Assembly: GCA_017305815.1 (NCBI GenBank) | Contig: JAFKJZ010000537.1 | Coordinates: 1-9,094 of the forward strand | Source: Hyphomicrobiales bacterium | Lineage (GTDB): Bacteria; Pseudomonadota; Alphaproteobacteria; Rhizobiales; Kaistiaceae | Reading direction: 5' to 3' | DNA length: 9,094 bases | Part shown: positions 1 to 6,173 of the stretch, piece after piece | How positions within the stretch are numbered: the first letter of the stretch is position 1 | How the letters are laid out: every line of letters starts with the position of its first letter | Notes under the pieces: model-generated | What the model saw: only the letters and a program-made list of their open reading frames with translations | Told to the model about the DNA's origin: nothing | Databases searched by the model: none | Program-made: the position numbers and the translations under genes

Positions 1-52
1 CGACGAGCGCGGCAAGGTCCAGACGCTGCCGCGCCTCGCCGAGGCGAGCTGA
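1..52 (+). CDS. C-terminal end of an upstream gene, possibly purF (partial)
   Basis: The second reading frame gives 16 residues ending in PRLAEAS and a TGA at 50-52. Codon usage matches the neighbouring genes. In many Hyphomicrobiales a short-chain dehydrogenase gene follows purF (amidophosphoribosyltransferase), and PurF proteins of this group often end in a leucine-rich LAE tail, so purF is a reasonable guess. The fragment is too short to prove identity. Only 38 nt separate its stop from the next start, so the two genes may be cotranscribed. Confidence 0.5.
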   Translation, partial: DERGKVQTLPRLAEAS

Positions 53-90
53 GCCGCGCCGCCCCATCATCTCGCCGAGAGTCCATCGCC

Positions 91-828
91 TTGCCCGAGC
101 CCGATCTTTCCGGCCGCCTCTATGTCGTCACCGGCGCCTCGCGCGGCATCGGCTGGAACGCCGCCGTGGCGCTCGGTGCGGCGGGGGCGCATGTGGTGGC
201 GATCGCCCGGACCGTCGGCGCGCTCGAGGAACTGGACGACGCCATCCGCGCCAAGGGCGGCAGCGCCACGCTGGTGCCGCTGGATCTCAAGGACCTCGAC
301 GCGATCGACCGCCTGGGTCTGTCGATCTACGAGCGCTGGGGCAAGCTGGACGGCCTGCTCGGCAATGCCGGCCTGCTCGGCCTGATTACGCCGCTCGGTC
401 ACCTCGAGCCCAAGGAATGGGACAGCGTCTTCACGGTCAACGTCACGGCCAACTGGCGGCTGATCCGCTCGCTCGATCCGCTGCTGAAGCTGTCGGACGC
501 CGGCCGGGCGCTGTTCCTCACCTCTTCGGCTGCCGAGGTCTGCCGGCCGTTCTGGGGCGTCTATTCGGCATCGAAGGCGGCGCTGGAGGCGCTGGTGCGC
601 ACCTATGCGGCCGAGGTGGCCTCGACGAGCGTCCGTGCCAACCTGCTCGATCCCGGCCGGCTGCGGACCCAGATGCGCGCCAAGGCCGTCCCGGGCGAGG
701 ACGCGGCGACCGTCCCGCATCCGAGCACCGTCGCCCCGGACATCGTGCGCATGCTGTCGCCGGACTTCACCGACAACGGCACCCGCTTCGCCTTCAAGAC
801 GGGCGCGGTGACGCGCTTCCTGGCGTAG
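91..828 (+). CDS. Short-chain dehydrogenase/reductase (SDR), NAD(P)-dependent
   Basis: A 245-residue classical SDR, the usual length for the family. The Rossmann cofactor loop TGASRGIG lies at residues 14-21, the structural NAG motif appears as GNAG near residue 91, the catalytic Ser is at about 145 (TSSAAEV) and the YSASK active-site motif places Tyr158 and Lys162. The dinucleotide-binding and catalytic parts are therefore complete and an active cytoplasmic oxidoreductase is expected. The substrate cannot be read from the sequence. Arg18 in the glycine loop suggests, but does not prove, a preference for NADP. The start is a TTG with GAGAG at 77-81, nine bases upstream; no in-frame ATG precedes the Rossmann motif. 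The gene follows the partial upstream gene closely. Its stop lies only six bases from the stop of the converging antitoxin gene, leaving no room for a terminator between them. Confidence 0.93.
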   Translation: MPEPDLSGRLYVVTGASRGIGWNAAVALGAAGAHVVAIARTVGALEELDDAIRAKGGSATLVPLDLKDLDAIDRLGLSIYERWGKLDGLLGNAGLLGLITPLGHLEPKEWDSVFTVNVTANWRLIRSLDPLLKLSDAGRALFLTSSAAEVCRPFWGVYSASKAALEALVRTYAAEVASTSVRANLLDPGRLRTQMRAKAVPGEDAATVPHPSTVAPDIVRMLSPDFTDNGTRFAFKTGAVTRFLA

Positions 829-834
829 CTGCGA

Positions 835-1215
835 TCAGGCGGCTCGTTCATGCCGCGATGGCCGGATGAGGACTTCGGCAGGAATGCCGAGGGCATCATG
901 CAAGCGGCGGATCATCTCGATCGAAAGGCCGCGCCGGCGGTTGAGGATTTCGGCGACCCTTGCCCGTGATCCAATGAAGGGCTCCAACTCCCTGCGCGTC
1001 AGGCCCTGCTGTTCCATCCGGAACAGGATCGCATCGACGGGATCGGGCATATCGATCGGGAAGTGCGCGGCCTCGTACGCCTCGACCAGCGTCACCAGAA
1101 CGTCCAGCCGATCGCCTTCGGGCGATCCCGGGGCAGCTCCCCAGAGCGCACCGATCTCCTCCATCGCGGCAGCGTGGTCGGCGTCGTCTCGAATGGGGCG
1201 GATTTCAGCCGTCAT
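835..1215 (-). CDS. higA: HigA-type antitoxin with C-terminal HTH
   Basis: A 126-residue protein resembling HigA antitoxins of the type associated with the HigB_toxin family. The N-terminal part is acidic and helical (toxin-neutralising in this family). The C-terminal part, from about residue 70, contains the pattern DPVDAILFRMEQQGLTRREL and then SRARVAEILN, a Cro/C1-like helix-turn-helix. The start chosen is the ATG at 1215 because GGAG at 1224-1227 lies eight bases upstream. An in-frame ATG at 1251 would add 12 residues inside the toxin gene and has no better ribosome site. The reading frame overlaps the end of the toxin gene by 11 bases, so the pair is likely translationally coupled. By family knowledge, HigA neutralises HigB and represses the operon; the palindrome at 1548-1564 is the obvious candidate operator. 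Confidence 0.9.
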   Translation of the reverse strand: MTAEIRPIRDDADHAAAMEEIGALWGAAPGSPEGDRLDVLVTLVEAYEAAHFPIDMPDPVDAILFRMEQQGLTRRELEPFIGSRARVAEILNRRRGLSIEMIRRLHDALGIPAEVLIRPSRHERAA

Positions 1216-1528
1216 GCTCGATGCTCCGTGCGTCGATCCGATCGTAGTCACGATGGGATCCCAGCCACTTGACCCATACGATCCGCCGGTGAAAGTCCAC
1301 GGCGACGATCAGCCGGTGATCGTTACCCTTGACGTTGAAGACAACACGATCTGCCGCAATGATCGAAGCTGTCGCGAAGCTCGTGCGTATGTCGGCCGTA
1401 TTGCCCCAGTCCGCGCGGCTCGCCTCGTGAAACCAAGCGTCCAGCGCAGCCTTGACAGCCCCCTGATCGCGCTGACCCGCCAGGCTCTCGACATAGTCCC
1501 GCAGCGTTCGCCTGCAGATCACACGCAT
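1205..1528 (-). CDS. higB: HigB-family type II toxin (mRNA interferase)
   Basis: A 107-residue protein matching the HigB_toxin family of RelE-like ribosome-dependent mRNA endonucleases. Visible family signatures are MRVICRRTLRDY at the N-terminus, AWFHEASRADW near residues 31-41, VVFNVKGNDHRLIVAV in the central beta strands and WLGSHRDYDRID near the C-terminus. The length is normal and no lesion is visible. Toxin precedes antitoxin, the usual HigBA order and the reverse of most type II modules. No Shine-Dalgarno sequence lies before the ATG, and the best promoter candidate ends nine bases upstream, so the transcript may be leaderless. Such initiation could keep toxin synthesis lower than that of the antitoxin, which has its own GGAG. 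The module sits between a convergent SDR gene and der, as expected of a small mobile accessory module. Confidence 0.92.
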   Translation of the reverse strand: MRVICRRTLRDYVESLAGQRDQGAVKAALDAWFHEASRADWGNTADIRTSFATASIIAADRVVFNVKGNDHRLIVAVDFHRRIVWVKWLGSHRDYDRIDARSIEHDG

Positions 1529-1537
1529 TCAAAGGTC

Positions 1538-1566
1538 AAGGTAGACCGATCCCATTCTGGGATCAA
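1538..1566 (-). promoter_or_regulatory. Candidate sigma70 promoter of higBA
   Basis: On the minus strand TTGATC (1566-1561) and TACCTT (1543-1538) are separated by exactly 17 bases. The -10 element is only a 3/6 match, so support comes mainly from position and from the operator-like palindrome between the boxes. Transcription would begin at or next to the toxin ATG. Confidence 0.45.
1548..1564. promoter_or_regulatory. Palindromic operator candidate for HigA autorepression
   Basis: Perfect inverted repeat GATCCCA-TTC-TGGGATC, with 7-bp arms and a 3-bp centre, lying between the proposed -35 and -10 boxes and overlapping the -35. A dimeric HTH antitoxin bound here would block RNA polymerase. 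The site also lies just past the der stop codon (1570), so a short RNA hairpin is an alternative reading, but no T-tract follows it on the minus strand. Confidence 0.5.
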
Positions 1567-1569
1567 GGT

Positions 1570-2888
1570 TCACCGCTGCTTCGCCCTGCCCTCATACGGG
1601 TTCTCGCCCTTGCGCAGCATCAGGCGGATGGGCACGGCCGGGAGCTCGAACGCTTCGCGCAGGCCGTTGACCAGATAGCGCACATAGGCCTCGGGCAGCG
1701 CCTCCGGGCGCGAGCAGAAGGCGACGAAGGTCGGCGGCCGCGCCTTGGGCTGGGTCATGTAGCGCAGCTTGATGCGGCGGCCGGAGACGGCGGGCGGCGG
1801 ATGATGCTCGAGCACGCTCGCCAGCCAGCGGTTCAAGGCCGCCGTCGGAATGCGGCGGTTCCAGGTCGCGTAGACCTTGAGCAGCTCGCCCATCAGCTTG
1901 TCGATGCCGGAGCCGGTGAGGCCGGAGAGCGGCACCAGCGGCACGCCGCGCACCTGCGGCAGCAGGCGCTCGGCCATTTCGCGCAGCTCCGCCATCTTAG
2001 CCTGGCGGTCCTCGACGAGATCCCACTTGTTCAGCGCGATGATCAGCGCACGGCCCTCGCGCGCCACCAGATCGGCGATCTGCAGATCCTGCTTCTCGAA
2101 GGGGATGGTGACGTCGAGCGTCAGCACCACCACCTCGGCGAAGCGGATGGCGCGCAGCGTGTCGCCGACGGAAAGTTTCTCCAGCTTGGTCTCGACGCGC
2201 GCCTTCTTGCGCATGCCGGCGGTGTCGAAGAGCTTGATGCGGCGGTCGTTCCAGGTCCAGTCGACCGAGATCGAATCGCGCGTGATGCCGGCCTCCGGGC
2301 CGACCAGCAGGCGATCCTCGCCGAGCATGGTGTTGATCAGCGTCGACTTGCCGGCATTCGGGCGACCGACGATCGCGACCTTGATCGGCTTGGAGAGGTC
2401 GAGCGGCGCCTCGATCTCCTCGCCCGTCTCCGGATCGATGGCGAGCGGCGCATCGACCTCGTCCTCGTCGTCGAATTCCTCTTCCTCGCGCTCGAACGGC
2501 AGCAGCGCCGCGAACAGGTCGGCCATGCCCTCGCCGTGCTCGGCGGAAAGCGCCACCGGCTCGCCGAGGCCGAGCGAATAGGCCTCCATCACGCCGTTCT
2601 CGCCGAGCTTGCCCTCGGCCTTGTTGGCGACGAGCACGACCGGCTTGCCGACGCGGCGCAGCAGCTCGGCGAAGTGCTCGTCGACCGGCGTCACGCCGAC
2701 GCGGGCGTCGATCAGGAACAGCGAGACATGGTGAAATGCAGATCGCCGATGCGCGCTTCGCCCGGCCGACGATCGCGCGTCACGCCCGGCGTGTCGTCGA
2801 CGATCGCGATCTTCGAGCCGACGAGGCGGTTGAACAAGGTCGACTTGCCGACATTGGGACGGCCGATGATGGCGACGGTAAAGGTCAT
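1570..2888 (-). pseudogene. der: Ribosome-assembly GTPase Der (EngA), internally deleted and frameshifted
   Basis: Der/EngA has two tandem GTPase domains and a C-terminal KH-like domain and acts in 50S subunit maturation. The start ATG at 2888 ([17 protein letters not shown]) carries a normal G1 loop, and TPGVTRD follows. After GDLHFT (about residue 57) the frame runs into a stop at 2712. The homologous protein resumes in another frame as SLFLIDAR from about 2727 down, then continues through NKAEGK (G4 of domain 1), the second G1 [14 protein letters not shown] (G3), NKWD (G4) and a full KH-like domain to the stop at 1570. The missing piece is the G3 DTAG/switch II segment and following helix of domain 1. 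The present length is 1319 nt; adding 91 nt would restore 470 codons including the stop, so a 3n+1 deletion fits. The longest intact frame (1570-2694) begins with a GTG lacking a ribosome site and would give only domain 2 plus KH. Whether this is a real lesion or a sequence error cannot be told here. Confidence 0.88.
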
Positions 2889-3014
2889 GATGGGTATGGC
2901 CTCAAATGGCGTCGGGAAGCCGCGGCAACCGCGACTTCCCGAAATACTGCCACGTCGAGGTTCCGGCAACACGCCCCGCGTGGCCCGGAACGATGAAAGC
3001 GATAGTGTCGTCGA
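2889..3014 (-). other. yfgM-der intergenic region with two hairpins
   Basis: A 126-bp gap inside an otherwise tight housekeeping cluster. It holds two adjacent inverted repeats. At 2914-2940, read on the minus strand, GGGAAG-T-CGCGG pairs with CCGCG-G-CTTCCC through one G-U wobble, forming a 12-bp stem with a 3-base loop. At 2961-2990, TTCCGG pairs with CCGGAA and encloses CACGC/GCGTG around a CCC loop. Neither is followed by a T-tract, so simple Rho-independent termination is unlikely. The der ribosome site is probably GAGG (2903-2900). No remnant of a bamB-like beta-propeller gene can be recognised. Confidence 0.6.
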
Positions 3015-3692
3015 TCAGCTCTTGGCGGCGACCGGCGCGGCGCCGATCTTGGCGCGGATCAGATCGAGCATCAGCTGCGTGCGGCTCTGCATCGACTGCG
3101 GCGTTTCCGGATCGTCCGCGATCGACTGGAAGTAGCCGCGGGCCCCCTCGAGGTCGCCGGTGCGCCAGGCCGTCAGGCCGAGCAGCTCACGGGCGCTGTG
3201 GCGCCAGGGGCCACCGACGACGGCGAGATCGCCGACCCGGCTCTGCATTGCGGCGAGGTCGGCCGTGTCAACCACCAGCAGTGCCGCGCGCAGGCGCGCC
3301 ATCGCCTTCAGGAGGGCCGGCGTATCCGCCTTGGCGGCGATCGCGTCGAAAGCCTTGACGGCCTCGTCGGTCTTCTTGGTCGCCGCCAGCTCGGAAGCGG
3401 CGCGGAAGCTTGCCAGGACGGGATAGCCGCCGGTGCCGCTCGCCGCGATCGCGTCGAGAGCCTTGATGGCCTCGTCATGCTTGTTGTCGTTCGCCAGCTG
3501 CAGCGCGGCGACGAAACGGTCGCCCTCGGCGGCGGCCTGCTGCTCGCGCCAGTATTCCCAGCCACGCCAGCCGGCGACCGCCACGACGATCAGAACGGCT
3601 GCCAGAAGAACGTAGGGTCCGAAGCGCGCCCAGAGGCGCTTCGCCTGTTCGCGGCGCAGGTCCTCTTCGACTTCGTGAAAAATGTCAGTCAT
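3015..3692 (-). CDS. Membrane-anchored TPR protein, YfgM-like
   Basis: A 225-residue protein with a short charged cytoplasmic N-terminus (MTDIFHEVEEDLRREQAKRL), one transmembrane helix at about residues 26-42 and a long alanine-rich helical periplasmic part resembling TPR repeats (pattern DEAIKALDAIA, then DEAVKAFDAIA). This is the layout of YfgM, which in E. coli is an inner-membrane partner of the SecYEG translocon and periplasmic chaperones; the same detailed function here is inference. The start at 3692 is preferred over the longer in-frame extension to 3806 because the N-terminus then matches the family, a purine-rich GGAAAGAAG precedes it, and a good promoter lies 33-61 bases upstream inside that extension. 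It lies upstream of der in the same direction, as yfgM does in E. coli (yfgM-bamB-der), but bamB is absent from between them. Confidence 0.85.
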   Translation of the reverse strand: MTDIFHEVEEDLRREQAKRLWARFGPYVLLAAVLIVVAVAGWRGWEYWREQQAAAEGDRFVAALQLANDNKHDEAIKALDAIAASGTGGYPVLASFRAASELAATKKTDEAVKAFDAIAAKADTPALLKAMARLRAALLVVDTADLAAMQSRVGDLAVVGGPWRHSARELLGLTAWRTGDLEGARGYFQSIADDPETPQSMQSRTQLMLDLIRAKIGAAPVAAKS

Positions 3693-3724
3693 GCTCTTCT
3701 TTCCGGCTCCGGTCAGCGGCGCGC

Positions 3725-3753
3725 ACCATAACGAAGCGACCTTGCGCTGGCAA
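3725..3753 (-). promoter_or_regulatory. Sigma70-type promoter of the yfgM-like/der unit
   Basis: On the minus strand TTGCCA (3753-3748, five of six consensus bases) and TATGGT (3730-3725, four of six) are separated by exactly 17 bases. The start of transcription would be near 3718, giving a leader of about 25 nt before the ATG at 3692. It lies just downstream of the panB terminator, so this unit is probably transcribed independently of panB. Confidence 0.7.
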
Positions 3754-3779
3754 ATCGATGATTGCGGTTCTGGGCCATG

Positions 3780-3821
3780 AAAAACGTGGATCCGCCGCGA
3801 CGTCACGTCGCCGACGGATCC
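3780..3821 (-). terminator. Rho-independent terminator of panB
   Basis: On the minus strand GGATCCG (3821-3815) pairs with CGGATCC (3794-3788), with an inner CGACG/CGTCG stem around a TGA loop, and three bases later comes a run of five T (3784-3780). The stem begins 45 nt after the panB stop. This is a strong intrinsic terminator by shape. Confidence 0.8.
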
Positions 3822-3866
3822 CGGTACGGCAGAGGGCGCATCCCGATCGCCGGGAGGCGCCGGAAA

Positions 3867-4721
3867 TCAGGCCTTCGACGTCGAGCCCGGCTCGGTCGTG
3901 GCGGCAGCCTTGACCTTGTAGACATTCTCCGGCGACGGGAAGGTCCGCGCCTTGACCTCGTCGGCATAGGCGGAGATCGCCTCGCCGATCAGGCCGCCGA
4001 GATTGCCGAACTTCTTGACGAATTTCGGCACGCGCGGCGACAGGCCGAGCATGTCCTCGAGCACCAGGATCTGACCGTCGCAATCCGGGGACGCGCCGAT
4101 GCCGATGGTCGGAACCGCGACCGCCCGGGTGATGTCGCGCGCCACCGGCTCGATCACGCCCTCGACGACGATGGCGAAGGCGCCCGCATCGGCGATTGCC
4201 TTGGCGTCAGCCATGACGGCCGCGATGCTCGCCTCCGTCTTGCCCTGCACCTTGAAGCCGCCCATCGTGTTGATCGACTGCGGGGTGAGGCCGATATGGC
4301 CCATGACGGGAATGCCGCGCTGGGTCAGGAAGCGCACGGTCTCGGCCATATGCACGCCGCCTTCCATCTTCACCGCGCCACAGCCGGTTTCCTTCATGAT
4401 GCGCGCCGCCGAGCGGAACGCCGCCGCCGGGCTCTCCTCATAGGAGCCGAACGGCATGTCGACGACGACGAGCGCCCGCTTCGAGCCCCGCATCACGGCA
4501 AGCCCCTGCAGGATCATCATGTCGAGCGTGACGGGAACCGTGCTCTCCAGGCCGTGCATGACCATGCCGAGCGAATCGCCGACCAGGATGAAGTCGACAT
4601 ACGGGTCCATGATCGTCGCGGTATGCGCGTGATAGGAAGTCAGCGAGACGATCGGCGTGCCACCCTTGCGGCTGCCGATATCGTTCGCGGTCAGGCGGCG
4701 GGTCTGGGGCTCGACGGACAT
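3867..4721 (-). CDS. panB: 3-methyl-2-oxobutanoate hydroxymethyltransferase (PanB)
   Basis: PanB makes ketopantoate from 2-oxoisovalerate and 5,10-methylenetetrahydrofolate, the first committed step of pantothenate and coenzyme A synthesis, in the cytoplasm. The 284-residue length is normal. Visible motifs are VGDSLGM at 47-53 (metal-binding Asp49), DMPFGSY at 88-94, KMEGG at 118-122, GHIGLTPQ at 141-148, the catalytic Glu187 in VVEGV, and TIGIGAS followed by [14 protein letters not shown]. The start at 4721 has AAAGGAGA six bases upstream. The gene has its own terminator at 3780-3821. panC, its common partner, is not in the window. The last dozen residues are Ala/Thr/Ser-rich and not part of the conserved core. 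Confidence 0.97.
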   Translation of the reverse strand: MSVEPQTRRLTANDIGSRKGGTPIVSLTSYHAHTATIMDPYVDFILVGDSLGMVMHGLESTVPVTLDMMILQGLAVMRGSKRALVVVDMPFGSYEESPAAAFRSAARIMKETGCGAVKMEGGVHMAETVRFLTQRGIPVMGHIGLTPQSINTMGGFKVQGKTEASIAAVMADAKAIADAGAFAIVVEGVIEPVARDITRAVAVPTIGIGASPDCDGQILVLEDMLGLSPRVPKFVKKFGNLGGLIGEAISAYADEVKARTFPSPENVYKVKAAATTEPGSTSKA

Positions 4722-4881
4722 GGGGGTCTCCTTTGGCGCGGAAGCCGGACGTCTTCTGAAATCAAGCGTTCGATGCTGTCTTCGACCGCCCCGCAGGCCC
4801 GGATCCTTCCGTTGGCCTCCGGCGGAGACTTGCTAGCATGGTTCGCCGTGACGTTCGACCGCTGCAGACGCAGAGCTGCCA

Positions 4882-4895
4882 GTTGCAATTGCAAC
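4882..4895. promoter_or_regulatory. Perfect 14-bp palindrome in the panB / L,D-transpeptidase divergent region
   Basis: GTTGCAATTGCAAC is a perfect palindrome in the 281-bp gap between the divergent panB and first L,D-transpeptidase genes. It is flanked by CCA and GGCTGG, which extend weak symmetry. The position suits a transcription-factor site. A candidate + strand promoter (TTTACA at 4906-4911, then GATTAA at 4930-4935, spacer 18) lies just downstream but is weak. No regulator gene adjoins it. Confidence 0.35.
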
Positions 4896-5002
4896 GGCTG
4901 GGTTCTTTACAACAGAATTGCGCCTTCCAGATTAACGGTTGTTCAGGCCTTCAGTACTACCTTGAGGAAATGCAGCTCGTATTGCCCCGGGAGAAGACCT
5001 CC

Positions 5003-5446
5003 ATGCGCCGTTGTCTTTCAGCTCTTGGCCTAACCTTTGCGATCGGTATCGCCGGCTTTCTGGGCGCCGCGCCGCAAAGCGCGCGGGCCGATGTCGTCGC
5101 TCGGATCAATCTGAGCACCCAGCAGATGGTCGTCTATGTCGACGGTCGCGCGCGCTATGGCTGGGACGTCTCGACCGCCCGCCGGGGCTACGTCACGCCC
5201 GTCGGCAGCTATCGTCCGACGCGCATGCACCGCATGTGGTACTCGCGCAAATACGATATGGCGCCCATGCCGAATTCGGTGTTCTTCCGCGGCGGCTATG
5301 CCATCCACGGCACCCCGCATGTGCGCTCGCTCGGCCGCCCCGCCTCGCATGGCTGCGTAAGGCTCGCGCCCGAAAACGCCCGCACCCTCTACCAGCTGAT
5401 CGCCGCGCGCGGCATGAACAACACGCGCGTCGTGATCACACGCTGA
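5003..5446 (+). CDS. Secreted L,D-transpeptidase, YkuD family (first of tandem pair)
   Basis: A 147-residue exported enzyme. A signal peptide of about 29 residues (MRRC start, hydrophobic stretch, likely cleavage after Ala-Arg-Ala) is followed almost at once by a YkuD domain. The catalytic core is IHGT (His102) and, 13 residues later, SHGCVRL (Ser115, His116, Cys118, Arg120). By family knowledge such enzymes form 3-3 peptidoglycan cross-links or attach proteins to peptidoglycan in the periplasm; which reaction applies cannot be told. No peptidoglycan-binding or LysM domain is present. The start at 5003 has GGGAG at 4989-4993; an in-frame ATG at 4970 would lengthen the n-region but its GAGG lies only two bases away. 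A similar gene follows 171 bp downstream on the same strand. Confidence 0.92.
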   Translation: MRRCLSALGLTFAIGIAGFLGAAPQSARADVVARINLSTQQMVVYVDGRARYGWDVSTARRGYVTPVGSYRPTRMHRMWYSRKYDMAPMPNSVFFRGGYAIHGTPHVRSLGRPASHGCVRLAPENARTLYQLIAARGMNNTRVVITR

Positions 5447-5617
5447 GAAAATCGTACGCCCGGCCGCCACCGCGTGACGAAGGTCACTGACTCCGCGGTT
5501 GTGGACAGCTAGAACAACATCAGGAGCGGGCAGACGACTCGGCAGCCCGCCCGACAGCTTCTCCTTGACCCGGCCGGACGCCGACAGTGCGGCGCTGGAA
5601 CTTTCGGAACCGCCTCC

Positions 5618-6085
5618 ATGATCGCCCGCCTGCTCGCCTCCCTGACCGTCGCTTCGATCGCCCTGGCCGTTGCCCCGGCATCGTCCTCCGCCAATTCGCT
5701 CTTTCCGGGCCCCGCCGGCGTGTTCGCCACGGTGAACCTGACGAAGCAGCAGATGGATGTCGTCGTCAATCGCGGCAATGGCGTGAAGGAAACCTATAGC
5801 TGGAAGGTCTCGACCGGGCGCAAGGGCTTCGAGACGCCGCCCGGCAAGTTCCGCCCCGACTATCTCGACGAGATGCACCATTCGACGAAGTACGAGAACG
5901 CGCCGATGCCCTATTCGGTCTTCTTCAACGATGGCATCGCGGTGCACGCCACCACCGAGACCCGGCATCTCGGCCGCCCGGCCTCGCATGGCTGCGTGCG
6001 CCTCGACAAGGCGAATGCCGAAGTCTTCTTCAAGGCCGTCAGCGAGATCGGCATGATGCGCACGGCGATCATCGTCGAGAAATAG
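5618..6085 (+). CDS. Secreted L,D-transpeptidase, YkuD family (second of tandem pair)
   Basis: A 155-residue paralogue of the preceding gene. The signal peptide covers about residues 1-25 (cleavage near Ser-Ser-Ala). The catalytic elements are AVHAT (His110) and SHGCVRL (Ser123, His124, Cys126, Arg128), with the same 16-residue His-Cys spacing as its neighbour. Shared blocks include QQM near the start of the domain, APMP-SVFF and LGRPASHGCVRL, with clearly diverged regions between; identity over the domain looks to be somewhat under half. Tandem placement suggests an old duplication. The ribosome site is poor (CGGAAC at 5605-5610). The 171-bp gap before it holds only weak inverted repeats (for example GCGGGC at 5526-5531 with GCCCGC at 5545-5550), so separate promoter use is unresolved. 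It ends at the strong hairpin at 6120-6153. Confidence 0.92.
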   Translation: MIARLLASLTVASIALAVAPASSSANSLFPGPAGVFATVNLTKQQMDVVVNRGNGVKETYSWKVSTGRKGFETPPGKFRPDYLDEMHHSTKYENAPMPYSVFFNDGIAVHATTETRHLGRPASHGCVRLDKANAEVFFKAVSEIGMMRTAIIVEK

Positions 6086-6119
6086 GCCGCTCGCGCCGAC
6101 CGCGACCCAGCCTCAAGAC

Positions 6120-6153
6120 GACAAGGCCGCCGATCCATCTCGGCGGCCTTGTC
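6120..6153. terminator. Bidirectional terminator between convergent genes
   Basis: A perfect 14-bp stem, GACAAGGCCGCCGA with TCGGCGGCCTTGTC, and a 6-base loop, in the 88-bp gap between the convergent L,D-transpeptidase and SnoaL-like genes. On the + strand TATTT follows; on the minus strand TCTTG follows. The T-tracts are weak but the stem strength and placement make it a good terminator for the + strand and probably for both. Confidence 0.8.
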
Positions 6154-6173
6154 TATTTGGGCGCGCGCTCGCG

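Noticed and set aside
1548..1564. Palindrome as an intrinsic terminator of der
   Set aside because: The stem is short and the minus strand after it reads GGTCTACC rather than a T-run; its place inside the higB promoter spacer fits an operator better.
1570..2694. A free-standing gene for a shortened Der (domain 2 plus KH) starting at the GTG at 2694
   Set aside because: No ribosome site precedes the GTG and the codons just upstream continue the normal Der sequence (SLFLIDAR), so this is the back half of a broken gene, not a designed short form.
1801..3135. Long + strand open frame (444 codons) opposite der and the TPR gene
   Set aside because: It is antisense to clearly recognised genes, has low-complexity Arg/Leu/Gln/Asp composition and is explained by the strong third-position G/C bias. 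The same applies to long open frames at 3762-5033 and 6758-8089.
3693..3806. N-terminal extension of the YfgM-like protein to an ATG at 3806
   Set aside because: The added residues do not resemble the family and overlap both the good promoter at 3725-3753 and the panB terminator.
5447..5617. Terminator or attenuator between the two L,D-transpeptidase genes
   Set aside because: GTGAC/GTCAC and GCGGGC/GCCCGC repeats are short, with long or small loops and no T-tract; not convincing.
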